Below are positions 1 through 5,947 of a stretch of DNA of 10,650 bases, piece by piece; the stretch's first letter is position 1, and each line of letters begins with the position of its first letter. The stretch lies in NCBI RefSeq assembly GCF_036659115.1, contig NZ_JAVXDF010000081.1; one strand, 5' to 3'. A program made the translations under genes and the position numbers. The stretch comes from Gordonibacter sp036659115. GTDB taxonomy: Bacteria > Actinomycetota > Coriobacteriia > Coriobacteriales > Eggerthellaceae. The notes below the pieces were generated by a model, which was not told where the DNA came from, made no database searches, and worked only from the letters and a program-made list of their open reading frames with translations.

Positions 1-51
1 GGCCGTGGCGGCCCGCGTTGCATGAGCATGCCGCTGGTGCGCGAGGACTAG
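1..51 (+). CDS. arcA: Arginine deiminase, C-terminal fragment (partial, cut by left edge)
   Basis: Frame 1 is open from the left edge to a TAG at 49-51 and encodes the last 16 residues of a protein. They read GRGGPRCMSMPLVRED. This matches the highly conserved C-terminus of arginine deiminases (GxxRCMSMPL followed by an acidic end), and the cysteine encoded at 19-21 would be the catalytic nucleophile that forms the amidino-enzyme intermediate. The enzyme hydrolyses arginine to citrulline and ammonia in the cytoplasm, the first step of the ADI pathway. The call rests on a short motif, but the next gene is a clear ArcD antiporter, which supports it strongly. The rest of the gene lies outside the window. 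Confidence 0.85.
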   Translation, partial: GRGGPRCMSMPLVRED

Positions 52-73
52 GCACCGTTTGATCACCGTATTT

Positions 74-87
74 GGATTCATGAATCC
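74..87. repeat. 14-bp perfect palindrome after arcA
   Basis: GGATTCATGAATCC is its own reverse complement. Its right half (82-87) is also the start of the left arm of the larger hairpin at 82-118. It contains CATGAAT, which resembles half of an ArgR box, but the half-sites are not in the usual TGAAT...ATTCA order, so an ArgR assignment is not supported. It may be a protein-binding site or chance. Confidence 0.35.
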
Positions 88-118
88 GGCCCCTTCGCAT
101 ATCGAGGGAGCCGGATTC
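82..118 (+). terminator. Terminator-like hairpin between arcA and arcD
   Basis: The arms GAATCCGGC (82-90) and GCCGGATTC (110-118) are perfectly complementary. Pairing continues inward through CCCTTCG/CGAGGGA with one mismatch and one G-U wobble, giving a 16-position stem and a CATAT loop. The downstream tail is only TATTTC, so termination may be partial. It would lower expression of arcD relative to arcA or separate the two transcripts. Confidence 0.65.
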
Positions 119-132
119 TATTTCAGGGTGCC

Positions 133-230
133 CGATCCGGATCGAAGCCCCTCCACCTCCTGAACCTGCAAAGCAGGACGAGGGCTTGCCTGGTGGAGCG
201 GTCGCTTTGCCGGGTAAAACGGATCACCCG
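133..230 (+). promoter_or_regulatory. Structured leader upstream of arcD
   Basis: Several inverted repeats are packed into the stretch before arcD. CGATCCGGATCG at 133-144 is a perfect 12-bp palindrome. CCTGC-AAA-GCAGG (165-177) is a small hairpin. AAGCCC (145-150) can pair with GGGCTT (182-187) around that hairpin. CTCCACC (151-157) can pair with GGTGGAG (192-198). The last two helices cross, so they would form a pseudoknot or exclude each other. CGGGT (211-215) and ACCCG (226-230) form a further stem about 40 bases before the start codon. No known riboswitch class is recognised. No clear -35/-10 pair is seen, so this could be a 5' leader or part of an arcA-arcD intercistronic RNA. Confidence 0.4.
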
Positions 231-269
231 CATACCGTCAAAGGTTTATCTGAAACGAAAGGGGTTTTG

Positions 270-1706
270 ATGGACGAAAAGAAGAAGGGGATCGCCCTGT
301 TCGGGCTGATCGGAATGGTTATCAGCTCGTGCATCGGCTCGGGCGTGTTTGCCATCACCGGTCAGCTGGCACAGGTCGCATCTCCGGGTGCTGCGCTGAT
401 TGCCTGGGGTATCGTGGGCGTCGGCTTCATGATGTTGGCGCTGTCGCTGGCCAACCTGGGTGCCAAGCGCCCCGACCTGCACGGCATCTTCCAGTACGCA
501 GAAGAGGGCTTCGGTCCGTTCGCGGGCTTCCTGTCCGGCTGGGGCTACTGGCTTTCGGCCTGGCTTGGCAACGTGGCCTTCGCCACCATGATGATGTCCA
601 CGCTGGGTTACTTCTTCCCCGCGTTTTTGCCGGGCAACACCATTCCTTGCATCCTCGTGGCATCGATAATCATGTGGCTGCTCACGCTGCTGGTCATCCG
701 CGGCGTTGAGAGCGCCTCGCTTTTGAACGCCATCGTCATGGTGTGCAAGGTGGCTGCCATCGCCGTGTTCGTGCTGTTCACGCTGTTCCTATTCAACGCC
801 AACGTGTTCACCGCCGATTTCTGGGGCACGCTGCAAAACAACATGGCCGCCATGGGAGAGCTGGGACCCGACACCCTTGCCCTCGGAAGCGTGGGCGAGC
901 AGGTCAAGAACTGCCTCATCATCTTGATGTGGACGTTCGTGGGCATCGAGGGCGCAACCGTCATGTCTTCGCGTGCCCGCAAGAAGAGCGACGTAGGCAA
1001 GGCCACCATCATCGGACTGGTGTGCCTGCTGCTCATCTACATCTGCGCCTCCGTGCTGCCCTACGGCTACCTGTCCTACACCGAGATCGCCGCCATGAAC
1101 TACCCAGCCATGCTCTACGTGTTCGATGCCATGGCTCCCGGCTGGGGCGGCGCGTTCATCTCCATCGCCATCATCATCTCTGTCTTGGGATCGTGGCTCT
1201 CCTTCACCATCCTGCCCGCCGAGACAACCTCCGACATGGCGAAGCGCAACTTGCTGCCCGCCTCGTGGGGCAAGATGAACGCCAAGAACGCCCCGCAGTT
1301 CAGCCTGCTCATCGTGGGCGCCTGCACGCAGATTTTCATGCTCACACTCATCTTCTCTGCCGACGCCTACAACTTCGCGTTCTCGCTGTGCACGGTAGCC
1401 ATCGTCATCACCTGGTCTATGGCTGCGGCCTTCCAGGTGAAGTACTCCGCCCAGAACCGGCAGATGGGCCAGCTGGTCATCGGCATTATAGCCGTCGCGT
1501 TCCAGGTGATCGGCGTGCTGTTCAACGGCTGGTCGTTTTTGCTGCTCACCTGCGTGGGCTACGTGCCGGGCTTCTTCGTGTACGCCAAAGCGCGTAAGGA
1601 CGAGGGCAAAGGACTGACCAAGGCCGAGAAAATCGGCATGGGTGTTATCACTGCCGCCGCCGTGCTGTCGCTGGTCATGCTGGCTACAGGCCTGATCGTC
1701 ATCTAG
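270..1706 (+). CDS. arcD: Arginine/ornithine antiporter (APC superfamily, ArcD type)
   Basis: This 478-residue inner-membrane protein is predicted to exchange external arginine for cytoplasmic ornithine, supplying the arginine deiminase pathway without net energy cost. The N-terminus has the APC signature IGSGVFAI (about residues 22-29). It is followed by ASPGAALIAWG, KRPDLHGIFQYAEEGFG and GYWLSAWLGN, blocks characteristic of ArcD-type basic amino acid antiporters. Long hydrophobic segments run to the C-terminus, consistent with about 12 membrane spans, and the length matches Pseudomonas ArcD (about 480 residues). The ATG at 270 is chosen because GAAAGGGG lies just upstream and the protein then begins MDEKKKG directly before the first span. 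An in-frame TTG at 186 would add an uncharacteristic tail and lies inside the leader hairpins. Its position after arcA supports arginine/ornithine over other basic amino acids or polyamines. Confidence 0.9.
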   Translation: MDEKKKGIALFGLIGMVISSCIGSGVFAITGQLAQVASPGAALIAWGIVGVGFMMLALSLANLGAKRPDLHGIFQYAEEGFGPFAGFLSGWGYWLSAWLGNVAFATMMMSTLGYFFPAFLPGNTIPCILVASIIMWLLTLLVIRGVESASLLNAIVMVCKVAAIAVFVLFTLFLFNANVFTADFWGTLQNNMAAMGELGPDTLALGSVGEQVKNCLIILMWTFVGIEGATVMSSRARKKSDVGKATIIGLVCLLLIYICASVLPYGYLSYTEIAAMNYPAMLYVFDAMAPGWGGAFISIAIIISVLGSWLSFTILPAETTSDMAKRNLLPASWGKMNAKNAPQFSLLIVGACTQIFMLTLIFSADAYNFAFSLCTVAIVITWSMAAAFQVKYSAQNRQMGQLVIGIIAVAFQVIGVLFNGWSFLLLTCVGYVPGFFVYAKARKDEGKGLTKAEKIGMGVITAAAVLSLVMLATGLIVI

Positions 1707-1719
1707 CCGAACGTCGTTG

Positions 1720-1754
1720 GGTGGCCAGGCGCGTTTTCGGCGCGCCTAGCCACC
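1720..1754 (+). other. Long intercistronic hairpin between arcD and arcT
   Basis: The arms 1720-1733 (starting GGTGGC) and 1741-1754 (ending GCCACC) pair over 14 positions with one C-A mismatch around a TTTTCGG loop. No U-run follows, so a classical terminator is unlikely. The hairpin could be an RNA-processing or 3'-stability element that sets the arcD:arcT ratio, or a partial Rho-independent stop. Confidence 0.5.
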
Positions 1755-1794
1755 GCCCCTCCTGAAACGATTCGCACCCAGAAAGGACAAGCTC

Positions 1795-2913
1795 ATGCAT
1801 ATCGCTACCATCGGCGTGGAAGACTGGCTCAACGTCTGGGAGAAAAGCGCCACCTACGACATCGCCCAATCCACCATCTCGTCTATGACCATGGGAGAGA
1901 TCCTGGCGTTGGACGACGAGCAGGGCGCCACGTTCTACGATCGGCTGAACAACGAGAAGATGAATTACGGCTGGATCGAGGGCTCGCCCGACTTCAAGGC
2001 CGAGGTGGCCAAGCTCTACCGCTCAGTGGACTCGGACAACATCCTGCAAACCAACGGTGCCACGGGCGCAAACCTGCTGGCACTGATGGCGCTGGTGGAA
2101 CCCGGCGACCACGTGATCGCGGAATACCCCACCTACCAGCCGCTCTACGAGATCCCCCGCACGCTGGGCGCCGAAGTGGAGTACTGGCACATCCGCCAGG
2201 AGAACGACTGGAACCCCGACATCGAAGAGCTGCGCGCACTCGTGCGTGCAGACACGAAGCTCATCTGCATCAACAACGCCAGCAACCCGCTGGGCACCGT
2301 ACTTTCGGCCGATATGCTGGCGCAGATCGTGGAAATTGCCGAATCGGTGGGCGCCTACGTGCTCTCCGACGAAGTGTACCTACCCTTGCAGGACACGGAA
2401 GAATTCGTATCCATGGCCGACCTCTACGACAAGGCCGTCGTAACGAACAGCCTGTCGAAAACGTATTCGGTACCCGGCGCGCGCATCGGCTGGACCGTGT
2501 CGAATGCTCAGTTGGCCGACCGCTTCCGCGTGTACCGCGACTACACCATGATCTGCGACGGCGTGTTCAACGACGCGTTGGCCGTGCACGTGCTGCGCAA
2601 CCGCGACAAGGTGCTCGACCGCAACCGCGCCATTGTGCTGAACAACCTGGCCATCACCCAGGAATGGGTGGACAGCGAGCCGCGCGTATCCTGGGTGCCG
2701 CCCAAGGCCGTATCCACGTCGTTCATCCAGCTGGACATCCCCATCGACGACGAGCAGTTCTGCAAGGACCTGCTGCGCGACCAGGGCGTGCTGCTGGTGC
2801 CGGGAAGCCGCTTCGAACTGCCGCGTGGCGCTCGCCTGGGCTACTGCGCTGCCGAGCCCACCCTGCGCGAAGGGCTCAAGCGCCTCAGCGTGGCCCTACG
2901 CCAGTTCGACTAA
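1795..2913 (+). CDS. arcT: PLP-dependent class I/II aminotransferase, ArcT-like
   Basis: This is a 372-residue fold-type I PLP enzyme. The conserved residues appear in order: phosphate-binding NGATG (87-91), EYPTY (110-114), the cofactor-ring Asn164 in NNASNPLGT, Asp192 and Tyr195 in SDEVYLPL, Schiff-base Lys222 in SLSKTYSVPGARIGW with Arg230, and a C-terminal RLGYC whose Arg347 is placed to bind the substrate carboxylate. The ATG follows GAAAGGA at 1781-1787 with normal spacing. It lies 88 bp after arcD and ends the cluster. A putative transaminase gene, arcT, is found in the ADI operons of lactic acid bacteria such as Lactobacillus sakei, and position plus family suggest the same role here. 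Its substrate is not established; arginine, ornithine or a related amino acid is a guess from context. A capreomycidine-synthase-like or general aminotransferase is the alternative. Confidence 0.7.
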   Translation: MHIATIGVEDWLNVWEKSATYDIAQSTISSMTMGEILALDDEQGATFYDRLNNEKMNYGWIEGSPDFKAEVAKLYRSVDSDNILQTNGATGANLLALMALVEPGDHVIAEYPTYQPLYEIPRTLGAEVEYWHIRQENDWNPDIEELRALVRADTKLICINNASNPLGTVLSADMLAQIVEIAESVGAYVLSDEVYLPLQDTEEFVSMADLYDKAVVTNSLSKTYSVPGARIGWTVSNAQLADRFRVYRDYTMICDGVFNDALAVHVLRNRDKVLDRNRAIVLNNLAITQEWVDSEPRVSWVPPKAVSTSFIQLDIPIDDEQFCKDLLRDQGVLLVPGSRFELPRGARLGYCAAEPTLREGLKRLSVALRQFD

Positions 2914-2946
2914 GCACTCACGCGACACCCCTAGCTCATTATTGTT

Positions 2947-2985
2947 AGAAGCAAAGACTCAGCCGAAGCTGGGTCTTTGCTTTTG
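2947..2985 (+). terminator. Intrinsic terminator after arcT
   Basis: AGCAAAGACTCAGC (2950-2963) pairs with GCTGGGTCTTTGCT (2968-2981) with a single G-U wobble across a CGAA tetraloop. The stem is followed by TTTTGT. The stem can extend by a few more A-T/G-U pairs. This is a textbook Rho-independent terminator on the plus strand and marks the end of the arc transcript. The opposite strand lacks a comparable U-tract. Confidence 0.9.
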
Positions 2986-3100
2986 TCCCTCCCATCCTAT
3001 CAGGTGTTTAAGGATCACAAGGGTCTTGGCAACTCCTGGCAACCTATCGCAAACGTGTCGATGAAATCGATAGTGGCAGAAGCTAGCGCCGAATTCCAAC

Positions 3101-3745
3101 CTACTTCCAGGGGATGGCCGACGCCTCCCAAAACAGGTGCTGGGGAACACCCGGAGCCATTGCCGTGAAGGGCACGGACTCCCCCGCTGCTGGAGCATCT
3201 ATCACAACAGAATAGCCCGCCGCCAAGACATCGCCCTTATCGCGCAGCACTACGCAGACTTTGACTTTGTCGAACCCCTCGGGAAGCCCGCCTAGGGCCT
3301 TTACCTGTCCGGCATAGTTCATATCATTCGTCCCACCGATATTCTCGACGGCATTCTCCACCGCAAGCAGATCGGCGATTTTCGGAGCAGAAGGATCGCT
3401 CGAGGTCGCACCCGTCACCGAAAACGCTAAAGAAGCCGCATAGATTCCGCCACCAACCTTGCCTGCATACGAGCACGTGTCACCGGCAGGAATCAGGGGG
3501 ACGACCTCCTCCTGCACGAACACCGTGGCCCCCTGGGCATCCTTCCCCTCAACCTCGAGCGCGATATCCCGCAGATCATAGGAGGCATTAGGGTTTTGCA
3601 GGATGACGGAATACTGATACTCGCCCGTGTCTAGATAGCTTTTGCCAGGAGTGGAACACCAGCCGAACTCGGAAACGGGCCCGCCGAGTGCGTGCAGCAC
3701 ACCCCAACCTAGGAGCGTCCCAAAAGCCAATCCACTGCGTTGCAT
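3101..3745 (-). CDS. FxLYD-like hypothetical protein, probably 5'-truncated
   Basis: The frame encodes up to 214 residues. From about residue 24 (VSEFGW...YQYSVILQNPNASYDLRDIALEVEGKDAQG, split here for brevity) it resembles the beta-rich FxLYD-type domains of surface or lipoproteins, with an asparagine-rich strand, a G-K-D-A-x-G turn and an IPAGDTCSYAG stretch. It ends in a second strand-rich half closing with IPWK. Family members usually begin with a lipoprotein or signal sequence and a low-complexity linker. Here the first ~20 residues (MQRSGLAFGTLLGWGV) are read from the 3' end of the ATPase gene in another frame and do not form a convincing signal peptide. The ATG has only a poorly spaced GAGG in front of it. 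A GTG at 3698-3700 is another possible start. I infer a remnant that lost its 5' end, possibly when the ATPase gene arrived. Function is unknown and it may be a pseudogene. Confidence 0.5.
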   Translation of the reverse strand: MQRSGLAFGTLLGWGVLHALGGPVSEFGWCSTPGKSYLDTGEYQYSVILQNPNASYDLRDIALEVEGKDAQGATVFVQEEVVPLIPAGDTCSYAGKVGGGIYAASLAFSVTGATSSDPSAPKIADLLAVENAVENIGGTNDMNYAGQVKALGGLPEGFDKVKVCVVLRDKGDVLAAGYSVVIDAPAAGESVPFTAMAPGVPQHLFWEASAIPWK

Positions 3746-4926
3746 ACCTCGACGTCGCCCTGCATGCCAAGCCCCAAGCGGTCGAGGGTAAGCAGCAGTT
3801 TCTTTCCAGGCTTGGCAGACACTGCTTTGAACGGCGCAAATTCACGTTCGCGCGTTTGAGCGTCCATAAGGCTTGCCGAAACCTGCACAAACAGCGTCTC
3901 ATCTTTTCTCTTTGCAACGAAATCAATCTCCAGAGTGTCTGTCTTGCCTACGCGTATTTCGTAATTGCGAACTTTCAGCTCGTTGCACACGGCATTTTCC
4001 AAGGCAAATCCGTAGTCGCCCTCGGGAAAACCGAGCAACATATTTTTTATACCCAAATCAGATGGGTAATATTTTTCCAATCCCTGCAAGAAAGCTCCGC
4101 CCTTCACGTCGTATCGACGCACACGCTGAAACAAAAAGGCATCCACAAGTGCTTGCAGATAGCGCTCAATCGTCTCTGTCGAAGTTTTCCGGTGAGCACT
4201 TTTCAGGCGGTTCTCGATATTGGTGACAGACACACGCGATCCAGCAGTATCAGCAAGGTAGCTGGCGATATCGCTGAGTACGAGCGAATTTCTAATCTGC
4301 ACATGCCGAGCAATGTCTTTTACGAATACCGTATCGAAAATACCCGACAACACCGTTTGCGCAAGAAACTGGTCTTCACCTTGCTCAACTACGGGAGGCA
4401 GACCTCCATACATCAAGTACCGCTCAAACGCACACTCGACTTCATCGACCTCGACGAAGGTCAGGAACTCCGAGAAAGACAAAGGATGTACGTTTATTTC
4501 AACGTATCTGCCCGAAAGCAAGGTTGCCAACTGACTAGAAAGCAAATATGCGTTTGACCCTGTCAGGTATATGTCCACATCCAGGTCAACGCGAAAAGAG
4601 TTGATTGCCTTCTCCCAAGATTCAACTAGTTGCACCTCGTCAAAAAGCAGGTAGTACCGGCCCTCTCCCTGCATCTGTTTTTGCACAGCATCGACAAGGT
4701 CTCTGTAGGTGCGTGTGTTGAAGTACGCAGAGGACTCGAAGTTCATCTGAATAATGTGATCGGCAGGAACTCCTTGTTTTTCTAACGACTGAGCAAAAAG
4801 GCGCATCAAGGAAGACTTGCCGCAACGGCGCATGCCCACAACTACCTTGATCAGCCCGTTGCCCCGCAAGGCCTCGAATTGGCTAAGATAGAGTGGCCGA
4901 GCTTTGAGGCGCGCGAGTGTATCCAT
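3709..4926 (-). CDS. AAA_14/DUF4143 family ATPase
   Basis: This is a 405-residue cytoplasmic ATPase of the AAA_14 plus DUF4143 architecture. Walker A is GMRRCGKSS (31-39), Walker B is LLFDEVQ (93-99), and a sensor-like YLTGSNA (120-126) and SGRY (138-141) follow. A winged-helix-like middle (about 215-270) leads to the C-terminal DUF4143 part, related to PD-(D/E)XK nucleases. There EIDF (333-336) and FVQVSASL (346-353) mark the core; the usual E-x-K is Q-V-S, as is common in this family, so nuclease activity is doubtful. The ATG at 4926 is chosen over an in-frame GTG at 4950 because AAAGGA lies 5-6 bases before it. The GTG also falls about where transcription from the -10 at 4958-4963 would begin. 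The family is widespread in gut bacteria but its role is unsettled. Base composition is lower than the arc genes (bases 4201-4260 are 30/60 GC; 2281-2340 in arcT are 36/60), suggesting acquisition. Confidence 0.85.
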   Translation of the reverse strand: MDTLARLKARPLYLSQFEALRGNGLIKVVVGMRRCGKSSLMRLFAQSLEKQGVPADHIIQMNFESSAYFNTRTYRDLVDAVQKQMQGEGRYYLLFDEVQLVESWEKAINSFRVDLDVDIYLTGSNAYLLSSQLATLLSGRYVEINVHPLSFSEFLTFVEVDEVECAFERYLMYGGLPPVVEQGEDQFLAQTVLSGIFDTVFVKDIARHVQIRNSLVLSDIASYLADTAGSRVSVTNIENRLKSAHRKTSTETIERYLQALVDAFLFQRVRRYDVKGGAFLQGLEKYYPSDLGIKNMLLGFPEGDYGFALENAVCNELKVRNYEIRVGKTDTLEIDFVAKRKDETLFVQVSASLMDAQTREREFAPFKAVSAKPGKKLLLTLDRLGLGMQGDVEVCNAVDWLLGRS

Positions 4927-4957
4927 AAGCGTCCTTTGTCTGATTTCCACTTTCTAG

Positions 4958-4986
4958 AGTATAACCGGTAACGTTCGTAATCTTTA
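4958..4986 (-). promoter_or_regulatory. Promoter of the ATPase gene
   Basis: Read on the minus strand, TATACT (4958-4963) matches the -10 consensus at five of six positions. A weak -35 (TAAAGA at 4981-4986) lies 17 bases upstream. Transcription would start near 4950, giving a short leader with the ribosome site before the ATG at 4926. An inverted TATAACCGG element overlaps the -10 region, which suggests repression at this site. Confidence 0.5.
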
Positions 4987-4988
4987 AC

Positions 4989-5052
4989 ATTTTTCCGGTT
5001 ATAACCTTAAAGCTTCAGGAACTGCACAATTTTTCCGGTTATAATCGGAAAA
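4989..5052. repeat. Repeated palindromic operator-like sites upstream of the ATPase
   Basis: The 16-mer ATTTTTCCGGTTATAA occurs exactly twice, at 4989-5004 and 5029-5044, 40 bp apart start to start. The second copy lies in an almost perfect 22-bp palindrome (5031-5052): arms TTTTCCG and CGGAAAA around GTTATAAT, 20 of 22 positions symmetric. The first contains the 10-bp palindrome GGTTATAACC (4997-5006). A shorter inverted copy, TATAACCGG, lies at 4960-4968. Such regularly spaced symmetric sites behind a promoter are typical of operators bound by a dimeric regulator. The binder is unknown: the ATPase itself or the neighbouring HTH protein are candidates. Confidence 0.7.
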
Positions 5053-5095
5053 CTAGCACCATGGCAACATTTCTGACCAGATAGCAAGAGGAGCG

Positions 5096-5121
5096 TCTTT
5101 CGCTACAGCATTAGCGAAAGA
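5096..5121. repeat. Perfect inverted repeat, 10-bp arms
   Basis: TCTTTCGCTA (5096-5105) and TAGCGAAAGA (5112-5121) are exact reverse complements around CAGCAT. Neither strand has a U-run after it, so it is not a standard terminator. It could be an operator, a recombination scar or a hairpin in an unannotated transcript. Confidence 0.55.
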
Positions 5122-5234
5122 ATCTCCCTACTCACGATTCCCATAGTGCGCCACCTTCCCCCGCATGACGATCCTTTTCAGCTACATCACGCAGCCTCGC
5201 AAAATCTCTTTCATCTTACCTGTTCAAACGCATG

Positions 5235-5283
5235 CAAAAGACTTTTGACAGGCCCCCCTGCCCTGCTTTTCGCGGATGTCAAA
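5235..5283 (+). promoter_or_regulatory. Candidate promoter/operator of the HTH gene
   Basis: TTGACA at 5245-5250 is a perfect -35 hexamer, but no good -10 is found 16-19 bases downstream, so the promoter would depend on an activator or be misread. Two symmetries overlap it: CAAAAG-A-CTTTTG (5235-5247) and TTTGACA (5244-5250) with TGTCAAA (5277-5283). Both could bind the HTH regulator encoded just downstream, consistent with autoregulation. Confidence 0.35.
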
Positions 5284-5342
5284 GCCTTTAGGTGGTAAGG
5301 TGGAACCCGTCATGGCAACCTCATCTCATCGAAAGGACGAAC

Positions 5343-5930
5343 GTGGAGCTGGGCAGTCAAATCAAGAAGCATCGGATGGGTCAGGACCTTTCCCAAGAAG
5401 ATCTCGCGGCGAAGATATACGTATCACGCCAAACGGTATCGAATTGGGAGACCGACAAAACCTACCCCGACGTGGAAAACCTGCTGCTCCTAAGCGTTCT
5501 CTTCGACGTAACTATCGATGAGTTGATAAAAGGAGACGTGGAAGCCATGAAGGAAGCACTCGCAGAAGACTGGAAGAAAATACGCATCTTAAGTTGGGGC
5601 GGGCTTGTCATCGCCCTTGTGGGCGTTGCCACTTTCCTGGGGGGCGTTTTGTTTTGGAATTGGGATATAGTACCATCCGCCCTTCTTGGTCTTTTGATAT
5701 GGGGAATCGGCATGGTGATGCTCGTAAAAGTTGAACACCTGAAGAAAGAGCACGACCTTGTCACCTACCGCGAGCTTATCGCGTTTTCCAAGGGAGAGCC
5801 CATCGATCGCAGCAATCCCCGCAGTCAGCAAGCACGCAAACACCGCATACTCAAGATCATAGCAATGACGCTCGCCGGAGCAATCGTGGGCGGCTGCGCT
5901 GGATATTTTGGCTACCTGTTCTTCGGCTGA
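5343..5930 (+). CDS. XRE-family HTH regulator with three membrane segments
   Basis: The 195-residue protein begins with a Cro/CI-type helix-turn-helix (about residues 3-62). Its recognition region is LSQEDLAAKIYVSRQTVSNW, followed by KTYPDVENLLLLSVLFDVTIDELIKGD. This N-terminus is typical of a common family of regulators in gut Gram-positive bacteria. Three hydrophobic segments follow (about 83-105, 109-129 and 168-193), so it is probably membrane-anchored with the DNA-binding part in the cytoplasm. The GTG at 5343 is chosen because GAAAGGA (5331-5337) precedes it with five bases spacing and translation begins right at the domain edge; longer in-frame starts add a non-conserved tail. It faces gadB with only 17 bp between the stop codons and is divergent from the ATPase. 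The stimulus and targets are unknown; autoregulation and control of the ATPase or gad genes are possibilities from position only. Confidence 0.85.
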   Translation: MELGSQIKKHRMGQDLSQEDLAAKIYVSRQTVSNWETDKTYPDVENLLLLSVLFDVTIDELIKGDVEAMKEALAEDWKKIRILSWGGLVIALVGVATFLGGVLFWNWDIVPSALLGLLIWGIGMVMLVKVEHLKKEHDLVTYRELIAFSKGEPIDRSNPRSQQARKHRILKIIAMTLAGAIVGGCAGYFGYLFFG

Positions 5931-5947
5931 TCACAACACAAGCGCGT

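Larger units (their letters stand above)
5053..5342. other. Non-coding gap between divergent ATPase and HTH genes
   Basis: No convincing gene is seen here; short frames lack ribosome sites and recognisable products. The stretch holds a perfect 10-bp-stem inverted repeat (5096-5121) and, near its right end, the likely promoter and symmetric sites of the HTH gene. The middle (about 5122-5220) shows nothing further. Confidence 0.5.

Noticed and set aside
743..1597. Plus-strand frame of 284 codons inside arcD
   Set aside because: Out-of-frame shadow, rich in His and Arg as expected from shifted GC-rich codons; arcD is unambiguous.
3688..4557. Plus-strand frame of 289 codons opposite the ATPase gene
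   Set aside because: It is antisense to a gene with clear Walker motifs, has no recognisable domain and no ribosome site.
4989..5052. Possible CRISPR array
   Set aside because: Only two exact copies, palindromic and AT-rich, with no cas genes nearby; operator-like sites fit better.
3709..5121. Possible insertion sequence around the ATPase
   Set aside because: No transposase motifs, terminal inverted repeats at both ends or target-site duplication could be found; AAA_14/DUF4143 proteins are not transposases.
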